From the NCBI GenBank assembly GCA_021775915.1, contig JAJFGW010000008.1, positions 1 through 55,139 on the forward strand: DNA of 55,139 nucleotides, in the 5' to 3' direction. A program made the translations under genes and the position numbers. Each line of letters opens with the position of its first letter. Within the stretch, counting starts at the first letter, position 1. Source of the DNA: Alphaproteobacteria bacterium. GTDB lineage: Bacteria > Pseudomonadota > Alphaproteobacteria > Micavibrionales > Micavibrionaceae. Positions 8,164 through 16,354 of this stretch are shown here, one piece after another. The notes beneath the pieces are model-generated. The model was not told the DNA's origin. It saw nothing but the letters and a program-made list of their open reading frames with translations, and did no database searches.

Positions 8164-9216
8164 CTAGTTTGCCCAGTTAACCCAGTCTACGCCATCGCAA
8201 AATTGTAAAGCGGCGCTAGCAGTGCCACTGGGGGTATTAGTTACAACAACCAAACCTTGCGCCCCGGCTTTACCGTTGGTGCCGCCGCCGCCGCCGCCGC
8301 CGCCATAGCCGCCACCGAGTCCGCCTGTGCCGCCGCTACCGCCGCCGCCGCCGCCGGAGCCATGTGTTGCATCCCATTCTGTACCGGCACCGCCATCACC
8401 ACCGCTGCCGCCACCACCGCCGCCGCCGCCGCCGTTTGTTCCGTCGGAGGCGTTCCCGCCACTACTGGCACCACCACCACTGCCTAGATGATTGTTACCA
8501 CCGTTGCCGGTATTATTGCCACCGTTAGTGCCGCCACCGCCGCCGCCGCCGCCGCCATTGCTGGTGCCGCCGTTGCCGCCGTTGCCGTTTGGCCCGCCCG
8601 CACCGCCGCCACCGCCGCTATTCATATTACCACCACCTGCACCGCCGCTGTATTTTAGAGCGCCAACACCGGAGGCAGCAGCACCACCGGCGCCACCACT
8701 ACCTACCCCGCCTTTTGCACCGGCAACAACAGCGGTACCGCCGATGTTGGCACAGTTAGAGGTGCTATTACAGAACCATGTGTCGCCGCCGTTACTGCCG
8801 GCAGCGCTACCAGCGGCACCGATGGCATAAGTGACCGAGCCACTGGGCGTTAGCGTAACATTTGTTGCTTTTGAATAACCGCCGCCGCCGCCGCCAGTGC
8901 TAAAATCACCTTGACCGTCGCCGCCGCCGCCGCCGCCGATGATCTCGATGGTATTATCAGAAGAGTTCCAATCCGCAGGGACGCTCCAGCTTGTTCCGGA
9001 ACTTAGGAAAGTGACGACAGGTGAACCGCCGCCGATTGGTCCGCCGGTGCTGTGATAACGGATGGCCCCTGCCAAAGTGCCGGAACAGGCGCGGTTATCA
9101 TAGCCGATTTTGACCGCACCGCCGGGGAAATTACCTGAGATCTCTTGCGCTTCGGCCTTCAAAGGCAAAAGGGCAAGGGAAACAAGCATTCCAAAAATCA
9201 TAAAATATCGTCTCAT
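8164..9216 (-). CDS. Secreted glycine-rich protein (shared-frame family, member 2)
   Basis: 350 residues when started at the ATG at 9216, which has GAAAGAGAG just upstream. A longer frame to 9270 would overlap the previous gene and bury the signal peptide. Signal peptide about 1-23 (ending LKAEAQ), then the conserved N-flank (NFPGGAVKIGYDNRACSG), a beta-like stretch (WSVPADWNSSDNTIEIIGGG), about 200 residues of Gly runs, then LQFCDGVDW. The lead-in resembles the glycine-rich domains of phage fibre and adhesin proteins. It lies 26 bases after the LamG gene and 12 before member 3. Possible surface adhesin or matrix protein; substrate unknown. Confidence 0.8.
   Translation of the reverse strand: MRRYFMIFGMLVSLALLPLKAEAQEISGNFPGGAVKIGYDNRACSGTLAGAIRYHSTGGPIGGGSPVVTFLSSGTSWSVPADWNSSDNTIEIIGGGGGGDGQGDFSTGGGGGGYSKATNVTLTPSGSVTYAIGAAGSAAGSNGGDTWFCNSTSNCANIGGTAVVAGAKGGVGSGGAGGAAASGVGALKYSGGAGGGNMNSGGGGGAGGPNGNGGNGGTSNGGGGGGGGGTNGGNNTGNGGNNHLGSGGGASSGGNASDGTNGGGGGGGGGSGGDGGAGTEWDATHGSGGGGGGSGGTGGLGGGYGGGGGGGGTNGKAGAQGLVVVTNTPSGTASAALQFCDGVDWVNWAN
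8281..8304. repeat. (GCC)8 trinucleotide tract inside a poly-Gly coding region
   Basis: Eight perfect GCC units on the plus strand encode a Gly run on the minus strand. Several shorter CCG/GCC tracts lie elsewhere between about 7290 and 8950. Length changes by slippage would keep the reading frame and only change the number of Gly residues, so such tracts may vary between strains. Confidence 0.6.
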
Positions 9217-9242
9217 GATCTCTCTTTCAATTTTATATGGCC

Positions 9243-10769
9243 CTATGGCCCCCATGTTGTCCCGTCGCAAAATTGTATATTGCCAATGCTAACGCCCGGC
9301 AGTGCATTTATGTCCCCGGCGGTCAACGCCCGATTATAAACGCGCATATCATCCAGCAGACCTTCATACGCCCAGGTTGAGCCATTGGTGCTCATCTTAA
9401 AGGCCGCGCTATTAACATTCACAATATCAAGCGTCATGGTGTGGGGTGAACCAGAATCAGGAACACCATCAATATAGATATATAAATTCGGATAGTCAGT
9501 GACCGCCGCTACGTGATGCCAAGTATCATCATTTATAGTGCCGGTTGCCGTAAACTTTTCTCCTGTACTGCCGTTTCCATGGTCAAGATATGGAGCGCCG
9601 CTTGTTAGACCAAGGTTATAATTATTATTAACTGATCCCGTATCCTGTAAAAAAAGTACAGCCCCATTAGCATTAGATATGCTGGTCTTAACCCATGCAG
9701 CAACGGTCAGATCGCCGTCTATCTCCAAATTTGTGTTAGGGGTAACAACGTCAAGATAGACTTCGTCATCCGTCCCGTCAAAATCCAGCGCCCCGCCGTC
9801 TTTGCCGCCCGTTCCCTGCCATGTCGGGTTTCCGTACAGGGTGCCGTCATAGCCACTGGCGGTTTCATCATTGGCGTTTGTGCCCGAAGTTTCATCGAAT
9901 TTCCAGTGGCCTTGCAGGTTGGAGGTAATGTCGGTTGTGTGGCCGGGCAGGGCGTTTATTTCTGTTATTGTCAAAGCGCGATTATAAACGCGGACATCAT
10001 CCATTATGCCGTCAAAATAAAGGTTGTTGTTCGTGTCGCGGCCAATCAACAGATTAGACGTGCCGCCATCAATGGTCCCATCTGGAAAATTATTCGTGTC
10101 AAACAACACGCCATCAATGTAGAGGTTGTAAATATTTCCAGCGGCATTATCAAAGGTGAACACCACGTGCTGCCAGACCCCTGTTACCAAATTGGTGTTG
10201 AAGGTAGCAGAACTCGTAGTCCCTCCTATTTTGAGCTGAAATTTAATATCTCCGGCAGCGGCAGTAAAAGATGCCCTAGGATATAAGCTATTGCCATTAA
10301 GAGCGAAAAACAGATTTTGATCAGTCACGTTATCTGGCTTTATCCAGACAGCGTAGGTAAATGTTGAAAGCGTATTATCCCAGTCTTGATTGACCTCTAT
10401 GTAATCTGATGTGCCGTTCATGTTTAGTGCTGTACTGACCTGACCTGCCACTGAATCGGTGCTCGCATCCAGTCCCCCTGTCATTGTGCCGTCGTTAATG
10501 CCGGCGCTGTCAGTTGCTGTGGTCCCGCTTGTCTCGTTCATTTCCCAATGTGCGATAAGCCCTGTTGTGATGTCTGCGCTGCTGGCGGAATAGCGCATCG
10601 CGCCTTCTAAGGCGCCGCTACAAGCCCGAGTATCGTTGCCCATGAGCATTGAGCCGCCGGAAAAATCGGCGGAGGTTTCCTGCGCGGTAGACATGCCGAT
10701 CGTTCCCACTAGCAAAAAAGCAGAGAACACAACAAAAACAATGGCTTGTCTATATAAAATCAATTTCAT
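9243..10769 (-). CDS. Secreted protein with two LamG/concanavalin-like domains (shared-frame family, member 1)
   Basis: 508 residues: signal peptide (about 1-30), then the family N-flank (DFSGGSMLMGNDTRACSGAL). Two tandem LamG-type jelly-roll domains follow, at about 65-275 and 280-490, and the protein ends IQFCDGTTW. Each domain opens with the lectin-like pattern (I/L)xxHW(E/K)xxETSGT, has an AVWIKP or AAWVKT strand, and ends DDVRVYNRALTxxxINALPG. The two domains are diverged duplicates. LamG-like domains commonly bind carbohydrates or calcium on the cell surface; the ligand here is unknown. It is the first gene of a leftward three-gene operon, and a 130-base gap to hemC holds both promoters. 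Confidence 0.85.
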   Translation of the reverse strand: MKLILYRQAIVFVVFSAFLLVGTIGMSTAQETSADFSGGSMLMGNDTRACSGALEGAMRYSASSADITTGLIAHWEMNETSGTTATDSAGINDGTMTGGLDASTDSVAGQVSTALNMNGTSDYIEVNQDWDNTLSTFTYAVWIKPDNVTDQNLFFALNGNSLYPRASFTAAAGDIKFQLKIGGTTSSATFNTNLVTGVWQHVVFTFDNAAGNIYNLYIDGVLFDTNNFPDGTIDGGTSNLLIGRDTNNNLYFDGIMDDVRVYNRALTITEINALPGHTTDITSNLQGHWKFDETSGTNANDETASGYDGTLYGNPTWQGTGGKDGGALDFDGTDDEVYLDVVTPNTNLEIDGDLTVAAWVKTSISNANGAVLFLQDTGSVNNNYNLGLTSGAPYLDHGNGSTGEKFTATGTINDDTWHHVAAVTDYPNLYIYIDGVPDSGSPHTMTLDIVNVNSAAFKMSTNGSTWAYEGLLDDMRVYNRALTAGDINALPGVSIGNIQFCDGTTWGP

Positions 10770-10899
10770 CCCACTTATTATACTACAATAAAAAAGTAAC
10801 GATATTCCTAATTTTTTAACATATTAACCAGTGTAACTATATCGTATGTTTTATAAAATTCTTCGTGCCTTTGCGGCTTTGGGGCTGTAAATAATAACC

Positions 10900-11835
10900 A
10901 TGACACAGACGCTTAAAATAGGGACGCGCGGGTCGAAGCTGGCTTTGATACAGGCGGGTATGGTCGCTGATATGCTGCGGGAGAGCCATGAATCGCTTGC
11001 TGTTGAGATTGTCGAGATTTTAACCTCCGGCGACTGGAAACCTGAAGACGGCGAAACGCGGCTGAGCGAAGCCGAGGGCGGCAAGGGCCAGTTTGCCAAG
11101 GAAATTGAGCGCGCGATTTTAACGGGCGATGTGGATTGCGGCGTTCATTCGATGAAAGACATGGAATCCTTTTTGCCTGACGGGTTGGTGATTGATCATA
11201 TTTTGCCGCGCGAAGACCAGCGTGATGCTTTTTTATCCAATGATTACAAGTCTTTGTCGGATATGCCTGAAGGGGCGAGCGTCGGTACGTCAAGCGTACG
11301 GCGGCAGGCCTTTATACTGGCCAAAAGACCGGATTTAAAAGTGGTGCCTTTGCGCGGTAATGTTCCGACGCGGATTGAAAAATTGCGCTCATGGAAAGTT
11401 GATGCGACGATTTTGGCGCTCGCTGGGTTAAAGCGTATGGGGCTTGAGCATGAAATTGCGGCGGTGATAGAGCCTGAAGATATGCTGCCAGCAGCGGGAC
11501 AGGGCGCGATTGGGATCGAAACGCGCGTCAATGATAAAGAGACGCGGGCGCTGCTTGATTCTCTGCATTGCCGGGATAGTGGTTTTTGTGTGAAAGCAGA
11601 GCGTATGGCGCTGGCCGTTCTTGATGGGTCGTGCCACTCACCGATTGGCGCTTATGCGCAGTTATCCGGTGAGGAGATGAGCCTGAAGGTGGTTGTGGCA
11701 GCGCTGGATGGGCAGCAGGTTTATGAAGAAGTGATGAGAGGGGCGGTATCGTCAGTCACGCAGGCCGAAGATCTGGGACGTACGGCCGGGCAAATATTAA
11801 AAGAGCGCGCCCCTCCCGCGCTACTGGCCTCATGA
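10900..11835 (+). CDS. hemC: Hydroxymethylbilane synthase (porphobilinogen deaminase)
   Basis: A 311-residue enzyme that polymerises four porphobilinogens into hydroxymethylbilane for haem synthesis. The N-terminus IGTRGSKLALIQ carries the conserved arginine. GKGQFAKEIE and VHSMKDME are substrate-binding blocks, GTSSVRRQA and LRGNVPTRI follow, and Cys245 in DGSCHSPIGAYA is the expected attachment point of the dipyrromethane cofactor. The last 4 bases overlap hemD (ATGA), so the two are coupled. The gene faces away from the secreted-protein operon. Confidence 0.97.
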   Translation: MTQTLKIGTRGSKLALIQAGMVADMLRESHESLAVEIVEILTSGDWKPEDGETRLSEAEGGKGQFAKEIERAILTGDVDCGVHSMKDMESFLPDGLVIDHILPREDQRDAFLSNDYKSLSDMPEGASVGTSSVRRQAFILAKRPDLKVVPLRGNVPTRIEKLRSWKVDATILALAGLKRMGLEHEIAAVIEPEDMLPAAGQGAIGIETRVNDKETRALLDSLHCRDSGFCVKAERMALAVLDGSCHSPIGAYAQLSGEEMSLKVVVAALDGQQVYEEVMRGAVSSVTQAEDLGRTAGQILKERAPPALLAS

Positions 11836-12527
11836 GTTCTTATGTTTTGATTACCCGCCCTGAAGCTGAGGCGCAGAACCTTGCGGATATCGTTGCAGAG
11901 CACGGGTTTAAGCCCTTTATTGAGCCGCTTTTGATGGTAGAGGCGCTGGACTTTGATCTTCCGGATTTGGAACAATATCAAGCGCTGGTTTTTACCAGCG
12001 CTAATGCCGTACGTGTGGCCTCGAAACAAATAGAGGGGCGCGATTGCCCGGTTTATTGTGTCGGGGCGCAGACGGAAGAGGTGGCGCGCGGGTGTGGCTG
12101 GCTCCATGTTAAGGCGGCGGGCGGGAATGTTAAGGCGCTGGCCGCGTTTTTAGCGGAAGAAAATTTAAATCCTGATGCGCCGCTATTGCATCTGGCCGGG
12201 CAGGATATTGCCGCGCCTATTATTGTGCCGGGGTTCGTTATTGAATGTTTGGCCGTTTATAAAGCGCAGCAGGCGGAGGCATTAAGTCCTGAGTGCCTTT
12301 GTTTATTGAAGCAAAAGGACATTGAAGCCGTGCTGTTTTTTTCTGTACGTACGGCGCAGGCTTTCGCGGCTTTGCTGGAAAAATATGAACGTACGGAATC
12401 AATTTCATCAATAAAAGCCTTGTGTCTGAGTGATTCAGTGCTAAGGTCTGTCTCGCATTTGCCATGGCAGGACGTACGGGCAGCAAAAGCCCCGGATGCT
12501 AAGGCTTTGGTAGAATTATTAAATTAA
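11832..12527 (+). CDS. hemD: Uroporphyrinogen-III synthase
   Basis: A 231-residue HemD-type protein. It starts YVLITRPEAEAQNLADIVAE, the usual opening of this poorly conserved family, and has the two-lobed alternating alpha/beta pattern. Later weak motifs are FTSANAVR and VLFFSVRTAQAF. It cyclises hydroxymethylbilane to uroporphyrinogen III in the cytosol. The hemC overlap (4 bases) and the position before a mitofilin-like gene are the classic alphaproteobacterial arrangement and support the call as much as the sequence does. Confidence 0.92.
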   Translation: MSSYVLITRPEAEAQNLADIVAEHGFKPFIEPLLMVEALDFDLPDLEQYQALVFTSANAVRVASKQIEGRDCPVYCVGAQTEEVARGCGWLHVKAAGGNVKALAAFLAEENLNPDAPLLHLAGQDIAAPIIVPGFVIECLAVYKAQQAEALSPECLCLLKQKDIEAVLFFSVRTAQAFAALLEKYERTESISSIKALCLSDSVLRSVSHLPWQDVRAAKAPDAKALVELLN

Positions 12528-12544
12528 ATCAAGGATGAAGAAAG

Positions 12545-14155
12545 ATGGTAGCGATGACAGATAGAAATGATAATAACTCTATAGGTAACGCAGAAAAAAT
12601 CATTGCGCGTTTTGGTGGTATCAGGCCGATGGCCCATAAAATGAGTGTACCGGTGACCACCGTACAGGGCTGGAAAAAACGTAATGCCATTCCCGTGGGC
12701 AGGCTGGAGCAAGTTATAAAAGCGGCGGAAACCAATAATATTGACCTGTCTGATCTGGTGGATGGTGCGGCCAATGAAAATACATTTAGCACTACCGAAG
12801 CGGCTGCCCCGCGGGAAGCCGTTGTGACGGCGACAAGGCGCGCAGCGCCTTCGACTGAAGCAAAAACACCAAATGAAGAGATGCTGGAGCAGATGAAAGC
12901 GGCGCAAAGCCTGACTTTTACAAAAAGCGTATGGTTTACCTCTGTTGTTGTTACGATTGTCGTTCTTCTTTCTGCGGCGCTGCTTTGGCCGAGCAAGCAG
13001 AAAATCGCGCAGAATGGTATGAGCATCGCCACATTACAGGGTGGCTTTGACCGGGTAAAAGAAGGGCAATCTTTTCTTAGAAAGCTTATCCCCGATGATA
13101 TAGAGCAGCGCTTTGATAAAATGCAGCAGCAAACGAAGGCGATTCAGGAAACGGTGACGGTGCTAAGCACACAGGCAGGAACGATTGCAAACGATGTTCT
13201 TGATCCGACAGCTCCGGTTTCAACACGTATTCAGCGTTTGGAAGAGCATGTTGTCGGGCTGGTTGGCCCGTCGCAATTGACCGGTATGTTGCAAAAAATT
13301 CAGGAATTATCACAGTCGATGGAAGGCCAGATGCAGCTTTCTAATTCTATCACTGACCTTAACGGCCTTCTTCAGGGCTTGCAGGGCGGCGGTAATGTTG
13401 ATGAGGCTTTGCAGCAAGCACAACAAGAAGATGATGCGCTGGGGCAGACGTTGCAGGGCGTAGCGCCGCAGGATTTGAAAGCGGCATCGCTGCTTTTGGG
13501 TATGGCGCAGTTTCGTAGCTCATTAAACCGCAGCGCACCGTTTGAAGAAGATTTGACACTGATGCAAAATTTGCTGGGTGAAGATGATCCTGAATTGCAG
13601 GCAGCGATTGCACGGCTGGCACCGAAAGCGGCTGAAGGGGTTTTAACTCCGGAAGGGCTTAAGGGCGAATTCAAAGGGCTAGCGGGCGAGATTGTTGTGG
13701 CGTCTTTAAAGGGCGAAGATGTTTCCGTACGGGAGCGCGCCAAGGCGCGTTTGAATAACATCATGCAAGTGGAAAAAGACGGTGAGCTGATTACCGGCAC
13801 GGACACGCAGGCTAAAATATTGCGCGCGCAGAATATGCTGGATGAAGGCGATATCGAAGGTGCTATTGCTGAATTGCAGGGCTTGGAGGGCGAGGCGGCA
13901 GTTGTGGCGCAGCCCTTTATTGATGATGCGCAAATTACAATGATGGCGGAGCAATTGCAGGGTATGTTTGCAGGCCGTGTTTTGAATCGCGTTGGTGGTG
14001 ATGGCCTTGGCCTTACGGCTAAGGGCGCGGGGCTTATGCAGGAGATCAAGAAAATGGCGCCGCCGCAGCGCCGCGTTATCAGAAATGAAGCGTCAGGCAT
14101 GGTTATTCTGGAACCAAAAATGAAATATGCGCCTGATATGTCAACGGAGCCATAG
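12545..14155 (+). CDS. Mitofilin-like inner-membrane protein with N-terminal HTH-like domain
   Basis: 536 residues. Residues about 16-67 read as a small helix-turn-helix-like domain of the carph-isopro/YdaS type (RFGGIRPMAHKMSVPVTTVQ, then GWKKRNAIPVGRL). An Ala/Thr/Glu-rich linker follows, then one membrane helix at about 129-148. The long periplasmic part is helical and coiled-coil with Gln-rich stretches, and ends in a basic, hydrophobic block (PPQRRVIRNEAS). Position right after hemD and the single-helix-plus-coiled-coil layout match the alphaproteobacterial mitofilin-like proteins related to mitochondrial Mic60, which shape the inner membrane. The DNA-binding-like domain at the cytosolic end is the odd part. 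Starts at ATG 12545 or 12554 are both possible. Role inferred. Confidence 0.82.
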   Translation: MVAMTDRNDNNSIGNAEKIIARFGGIRPMAHKMSVPVTTVQGWKKRNAIPVGRLEQVIKAAETNNIDLSDLVDGAANENTFSTTEAAAPREAVVTATRRAAPSTEAKTPNEEMLEQMKAAQSLTFTKSVWFTSVVVTIVVLLSAALLWPSKQKIAQNGMSIATLQGGFDRVKEGQSFLRKLIPDDIEQRFDKMQQQTKAIQETVTVLSTQAGTIANDVLDPTAPVSTRIQRLEEHVVGLVGPSQLTGMLQKIQELSQSMEGQMQLSNSITDLNGLLQGLQGGGNVDEALQQAQQEDDALGQTLQGVAPQDLKAASLLLGMAQFRSSLNRSAPFEEDLTLMQNLLGEDDPELQAAIARLAPKAAEGVLTPEGLKGEFKGLAGEIVVASLKGEDVSVRERAKARLNNIMQVEKDGELITGTDTQAKILRAQNMLDEGDIEGAIAELQGLEGEAAVVAQPFIDDAQITMMAEQLQGMFAGRVLNRVGGDGLGLTAKGAGLMQEIKKMAPPQRRVIRNEASGMVILEPKMKYAPDMSTEP

Positions 14156-14292
14156 GACGCAAGCGTTATTGGCCGGTCTTTGTATGGCTTTGATCTTCCC
14201 GCGTAATATTTGGAATTTATTTTTTGTTGCAAGGCCATATAAAAAAAGGCATATTCCGCCGGAAATAAAAAGAACATAAGAAGGATATTTCT

Positions 14293-14808
14293 ATGGCCTG
14301 TAGTGAAGCAATGATCAGCGAAGTAATCACCGGACGACCCGAGATGACTGTTGAGGAGGGGCTGGAGCTTTTTTCCAAACATGGCATTCGCGCCGTTCCT
14401 GTTGTTGACGATAAAAATATCGTGAAGGGTATATTTAATTTTCACCATCTTTTGGAAGATATTCTTCCTGTTTCCGTTACTTTTGAAGAAGGCATAAGCC
14501 GGGTTAAACATCTGGAGATTAGCCTGGGCGGGCTTTCGGGTGAGGCGCCGTGGGTTGCGCACCGTCTCGAAATGTTGCTGCCGAAAAGACTTGATGAGGT
14601 CATGGTGGCGGTAACGGATATGCATACTGTTAAGGCGGATACGCCTTTGCGGGAAGGGGTCAGGCTCCTTGTGAAATATGGTAGCCCTATCGCCGTTGTA
14701 AAAGATGATGAAGGTACTTTGGCCGGGATTATTTCTTCCCAGTCTGCGGTTAAGGCCTTGTTGAAAATCAAAGACGAACTCTCAGAAGCAAAATCGGAAG
14801 AAAAATAA
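14293..14808 (+). CDS. CBS-pair domain protein, coupled to an ion transporter
   Basis: A 171-residue cytosolic protein with two CBS motifs: the first at about 5-55 (MTVEEGLELFSKHGIRAVPVVDD), the second at about 105-160 (HTVKADTPLREGVRLLVKYG and following). CBS pairs bind adenine nucleotides such as AMP, ATP or c-di-AMP and often regulate transporters. The stop overlaps the transporter start (TAATG), so this is probably a regulatory subunit of the SLC13/ArsB-like permease. It has a good ribosome site (AGAAGGAT) upstream of the ATG. Confidence 0.9.
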   Translation: MACSEAMISEVITGRPEMTVEEGLELFSKHGIRAVPVVDDKNIVKGIFNFHHLLEDILPVSVTFEEGISRVKHLEISLGGLSGEAPWVAHRLEMLLPKRLDEVMVAVTDMHTVKADTPLREGVRLLVKYGSPIAVVKDDEGTLAGIISSQSAVKALLKIKDELSEAKSEEK

Positions 14809-16175
14809 TGGAACATCACAGTACTGAAGTAATGAATTACGCCGATATGGCTTTTAATGCCCCTATGATGGCGTCGGCGATCATTTTGATTATAACGTTT
14901 GTCGCTATTTTTACCGAAGGCATTCATAAGATTCACAGGACAAAAGTCGCCATGGTTGGCGCGGGCGCGATGGTTTTTATCGGGCAAATGATGGGGTTTT
15001 ATGATCCCGAAGCTGCGGTTGAAGCGATTGACTGGAATGTTGTGTTTCTGCTCGGCGCTATGATGACCATTGTTGCGATTATGATTCCAACGGGTGGTTT
15101 TCAGGCCCTTGCCTACGCTATCGCCCGCCTTAGCAAGGGGCGATTGTTTTTATTGATGACCCTTTTGGGAACGGCCGTGACCGTTATATCCCTGCTTTTG
15201 GATAATGTGACGACAGTTGTTATCTTCGGGCCTTTGATTGTTCTGATTTGTCAGGCCTTGCGCGTTAACCCTATTCCCTTTTTGCTCGCGGCGGCGTTGC
15301 TTGCGGATACAGGCGGTGTGGCCACGCTGGTGGGTGATCCTCCCAATCTGATGATTGGCTCGGCAGCAAATATTGATTTCAATACTTTCTTTTTAAGAAT
15401 GGGCGGGATTGTTTTTTGTGCCTGGATCGGAACTTTATTTGCTCTGAAATTTCTGTTTCGCGAGCATTTGGCCGTAACGCCGGAGAAGTTGACTTTCTCA
15501 AGTGGAGGTATGCTGACTGATAAAAAGACGTGGTATGCCGCATTGGGCGTGCTTGGTCTTATGGTGGTCTTGTTTATCTTTCACCGTGCCCTGCATTGGG
15601 AGGCGTGGGTCGTCGCTGTTTTGGGCTTGACCGTTTTGCTTTTGATGACGTCTAAAGCTAGCCCGGATAAATATTTGGCGGAGGTTGAGCTTTCTTTGCT
15701 GCTTTTCTTTATATCGCTATTCGTTATGGTTGGCGGTGTGGAACATAGCCATTTCCTTGAATATCTCGGGCATTTTATCATGCCGCTTGTTGAGAATGAC
15801 TTGCTGGTGGCCTGTATTGTTCTGATGTGGGTGGCGGCGATATTGTCTGCGGCGATTGATAATATTCCGTTTACGGCGGCCTTTATTCCGATCATCCTGA
15901 GTATGGAAGTACAGGGGATTAATGTTGCGCCGTTATGGTGGTCGCTTGCCCTTGGTGTGGGGATGGGCGGTAACGGGACGCATTTAGGCTCAACGGCTAA
16001 TGTGTTTATTGTGACCTTGACCGAGCGTTTGGCGGAGAAAGAGAACAAGCCGAGCCTGGCGATCACGCCGGGTATGTGGTTTAGGAAAGGAACGCCGGTC
16101 ATGATACTGACCTTGATCATTTCCTCAATCATCATGTACACGTGCTTTGATTTCTTTGCGCAGCCTATTCATTAA
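14808..16175 (+). CDS. ArsB/NhaD-type ion transporter (IT superfamily)
   Basis: 455 residues with about 11-12 hydrophobic segments. Hallmarks of the ArsB/NhaD group are DWNVVFLLGAMMTIV, LLDNVTTVVIFGPLI, the GDPPNLMIGSAA loop and AAIDNIPFTAAFIP, with a second GNGTHLGSTANV loop. The family moves anions or exchanges Na+/H+ in the inner membrane. NhaD antiporters and ArsB-like permeases share this fold, so the substrate cannot be told from sequence. Translational coupling to a CBS-pair protein suggests nucleotide-controlled transport. Confidence 0.88.
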   Translation: MEHHSTEVMNYADMAFNAPMMASAIILIITFVAIFTEGIHKIHRTKVAMVGAGAMVFIGQMMGFYDPEAAVEAIDWNVVFLLGAMMTIVAIMIPTGGFQALAYAIARLSKGRLFLLMTLLGTAVTVISLLLDNVTTVVIFGPLIVLICQALRVNPIPFLLAAALLADTGGVATLVGDPPNLMIGSAANIDFNTFFLRMGGIVFCAWIGTLFALKFLFREHLAVTPEKLTFSSGGMLTDKKTWYAALGVLGLMVVLFIFHRALHWEAWVVAVLGLTVLLLMTSKASPDKYLAEVELSLLLFFISLFVMVGGVEHSHFLEYLGHFIMPLVENDLLVACIVLMWVAAILSAAIDNIPFTAAFIPIILSMEVQGINVAPLWWSLALGVGMGGNGTHLGSTANVFIVTLTERLAEKENKPSLAITPGMWFRKGTPVMILTLIISSIIMYTCFDFFAQPIH

Positions 16176-16191
16176 TTTTATATGATTGTGC

Positions 16192-16229
16192 TTGACAAGC
16201 CCCGTGCACTAACGGCATAAAAAGCACGG
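16192..16229 (+). promoter_or_regulatory. Promoter of tRNA-Asn with an embedded inverted repeat
   Basis: TTGACA (16192-16197) and CATAAA (16216-16221) with an 18-base spacer fit a sigma-70 promoter. The tRNA begins about 12 bases after the -10. An inverted repeat CCGTGC (16202-16207) / GCACGG (16224-16229) spans the spacer, -10 and discriminator, so it could be an operator or a chance symmetry. Confidence 0.55.
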
Positions 16230-16232
16230 TAT

Positions 16233-16305
16233 TCCTCGGTAGCTCAGTGGTAGAGCAGGCGACTGTTAATCGCTCGGTCGCTGGTTCGAATCCGACCCGA
16301 AGCCA
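16233..16305 (+). tRNA. tRNA-Asn (GTT), acceptor stem apparently 2 nt short
   Basis: The D arm (GCTC/GAGC), the anticodon arm (GGCGA-CTGTTAA-TCGCT) and anticodon GTT are normal for tRNA-Asn, and CCA is encoded at 16303-16305. The acceptor 5' strand TCCTCGG should pair with CCGAGGA, but the 3' strand reads only CCGAA before G-CCA, as if GG were deleted. The T stem (GCTGG/CCGAC) also has a C-A mismatch. The RNA is 73 nt rather than the usual 75. It may be a pseudo-tRNA, a sequencing error, or an unusual functional tRNA. Confidence 0.8.
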
Positions 16306-16354
16306 TTTTTTATAATCATCAAAATAGTATTTAGAGCAAAGCTGGAGATGAAAA

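Noticed and set aside
7466-8830. Long proline/alanine-rich open frames on the plus strand
   Set aside because: They are antisense shadows of the Gly-rich genes. Poly-Gly codons read as Pro or Ala on the other strand, and none has a ribosome site.
7290-8951. Repeated CCGCC units as a CRISPR or repeat array
   Set aside because: The units have no constant repeat-spacer period; they are simple codon repeats.
8164-9270. A start at 9270 for the second Gly-rich gene
   Set aside because: It would overlap the LamG gene and place 18 residues before the signal peptide; 9216 has a ribosome site.
13372-14625. A 417-residue open frame on the minus strand across the mitofilin-like and CBS genes
   Set aside because: It is antisense to two well-supported genes, Ser/Cys/Lys-rich without a domain, and has no ribosome site.
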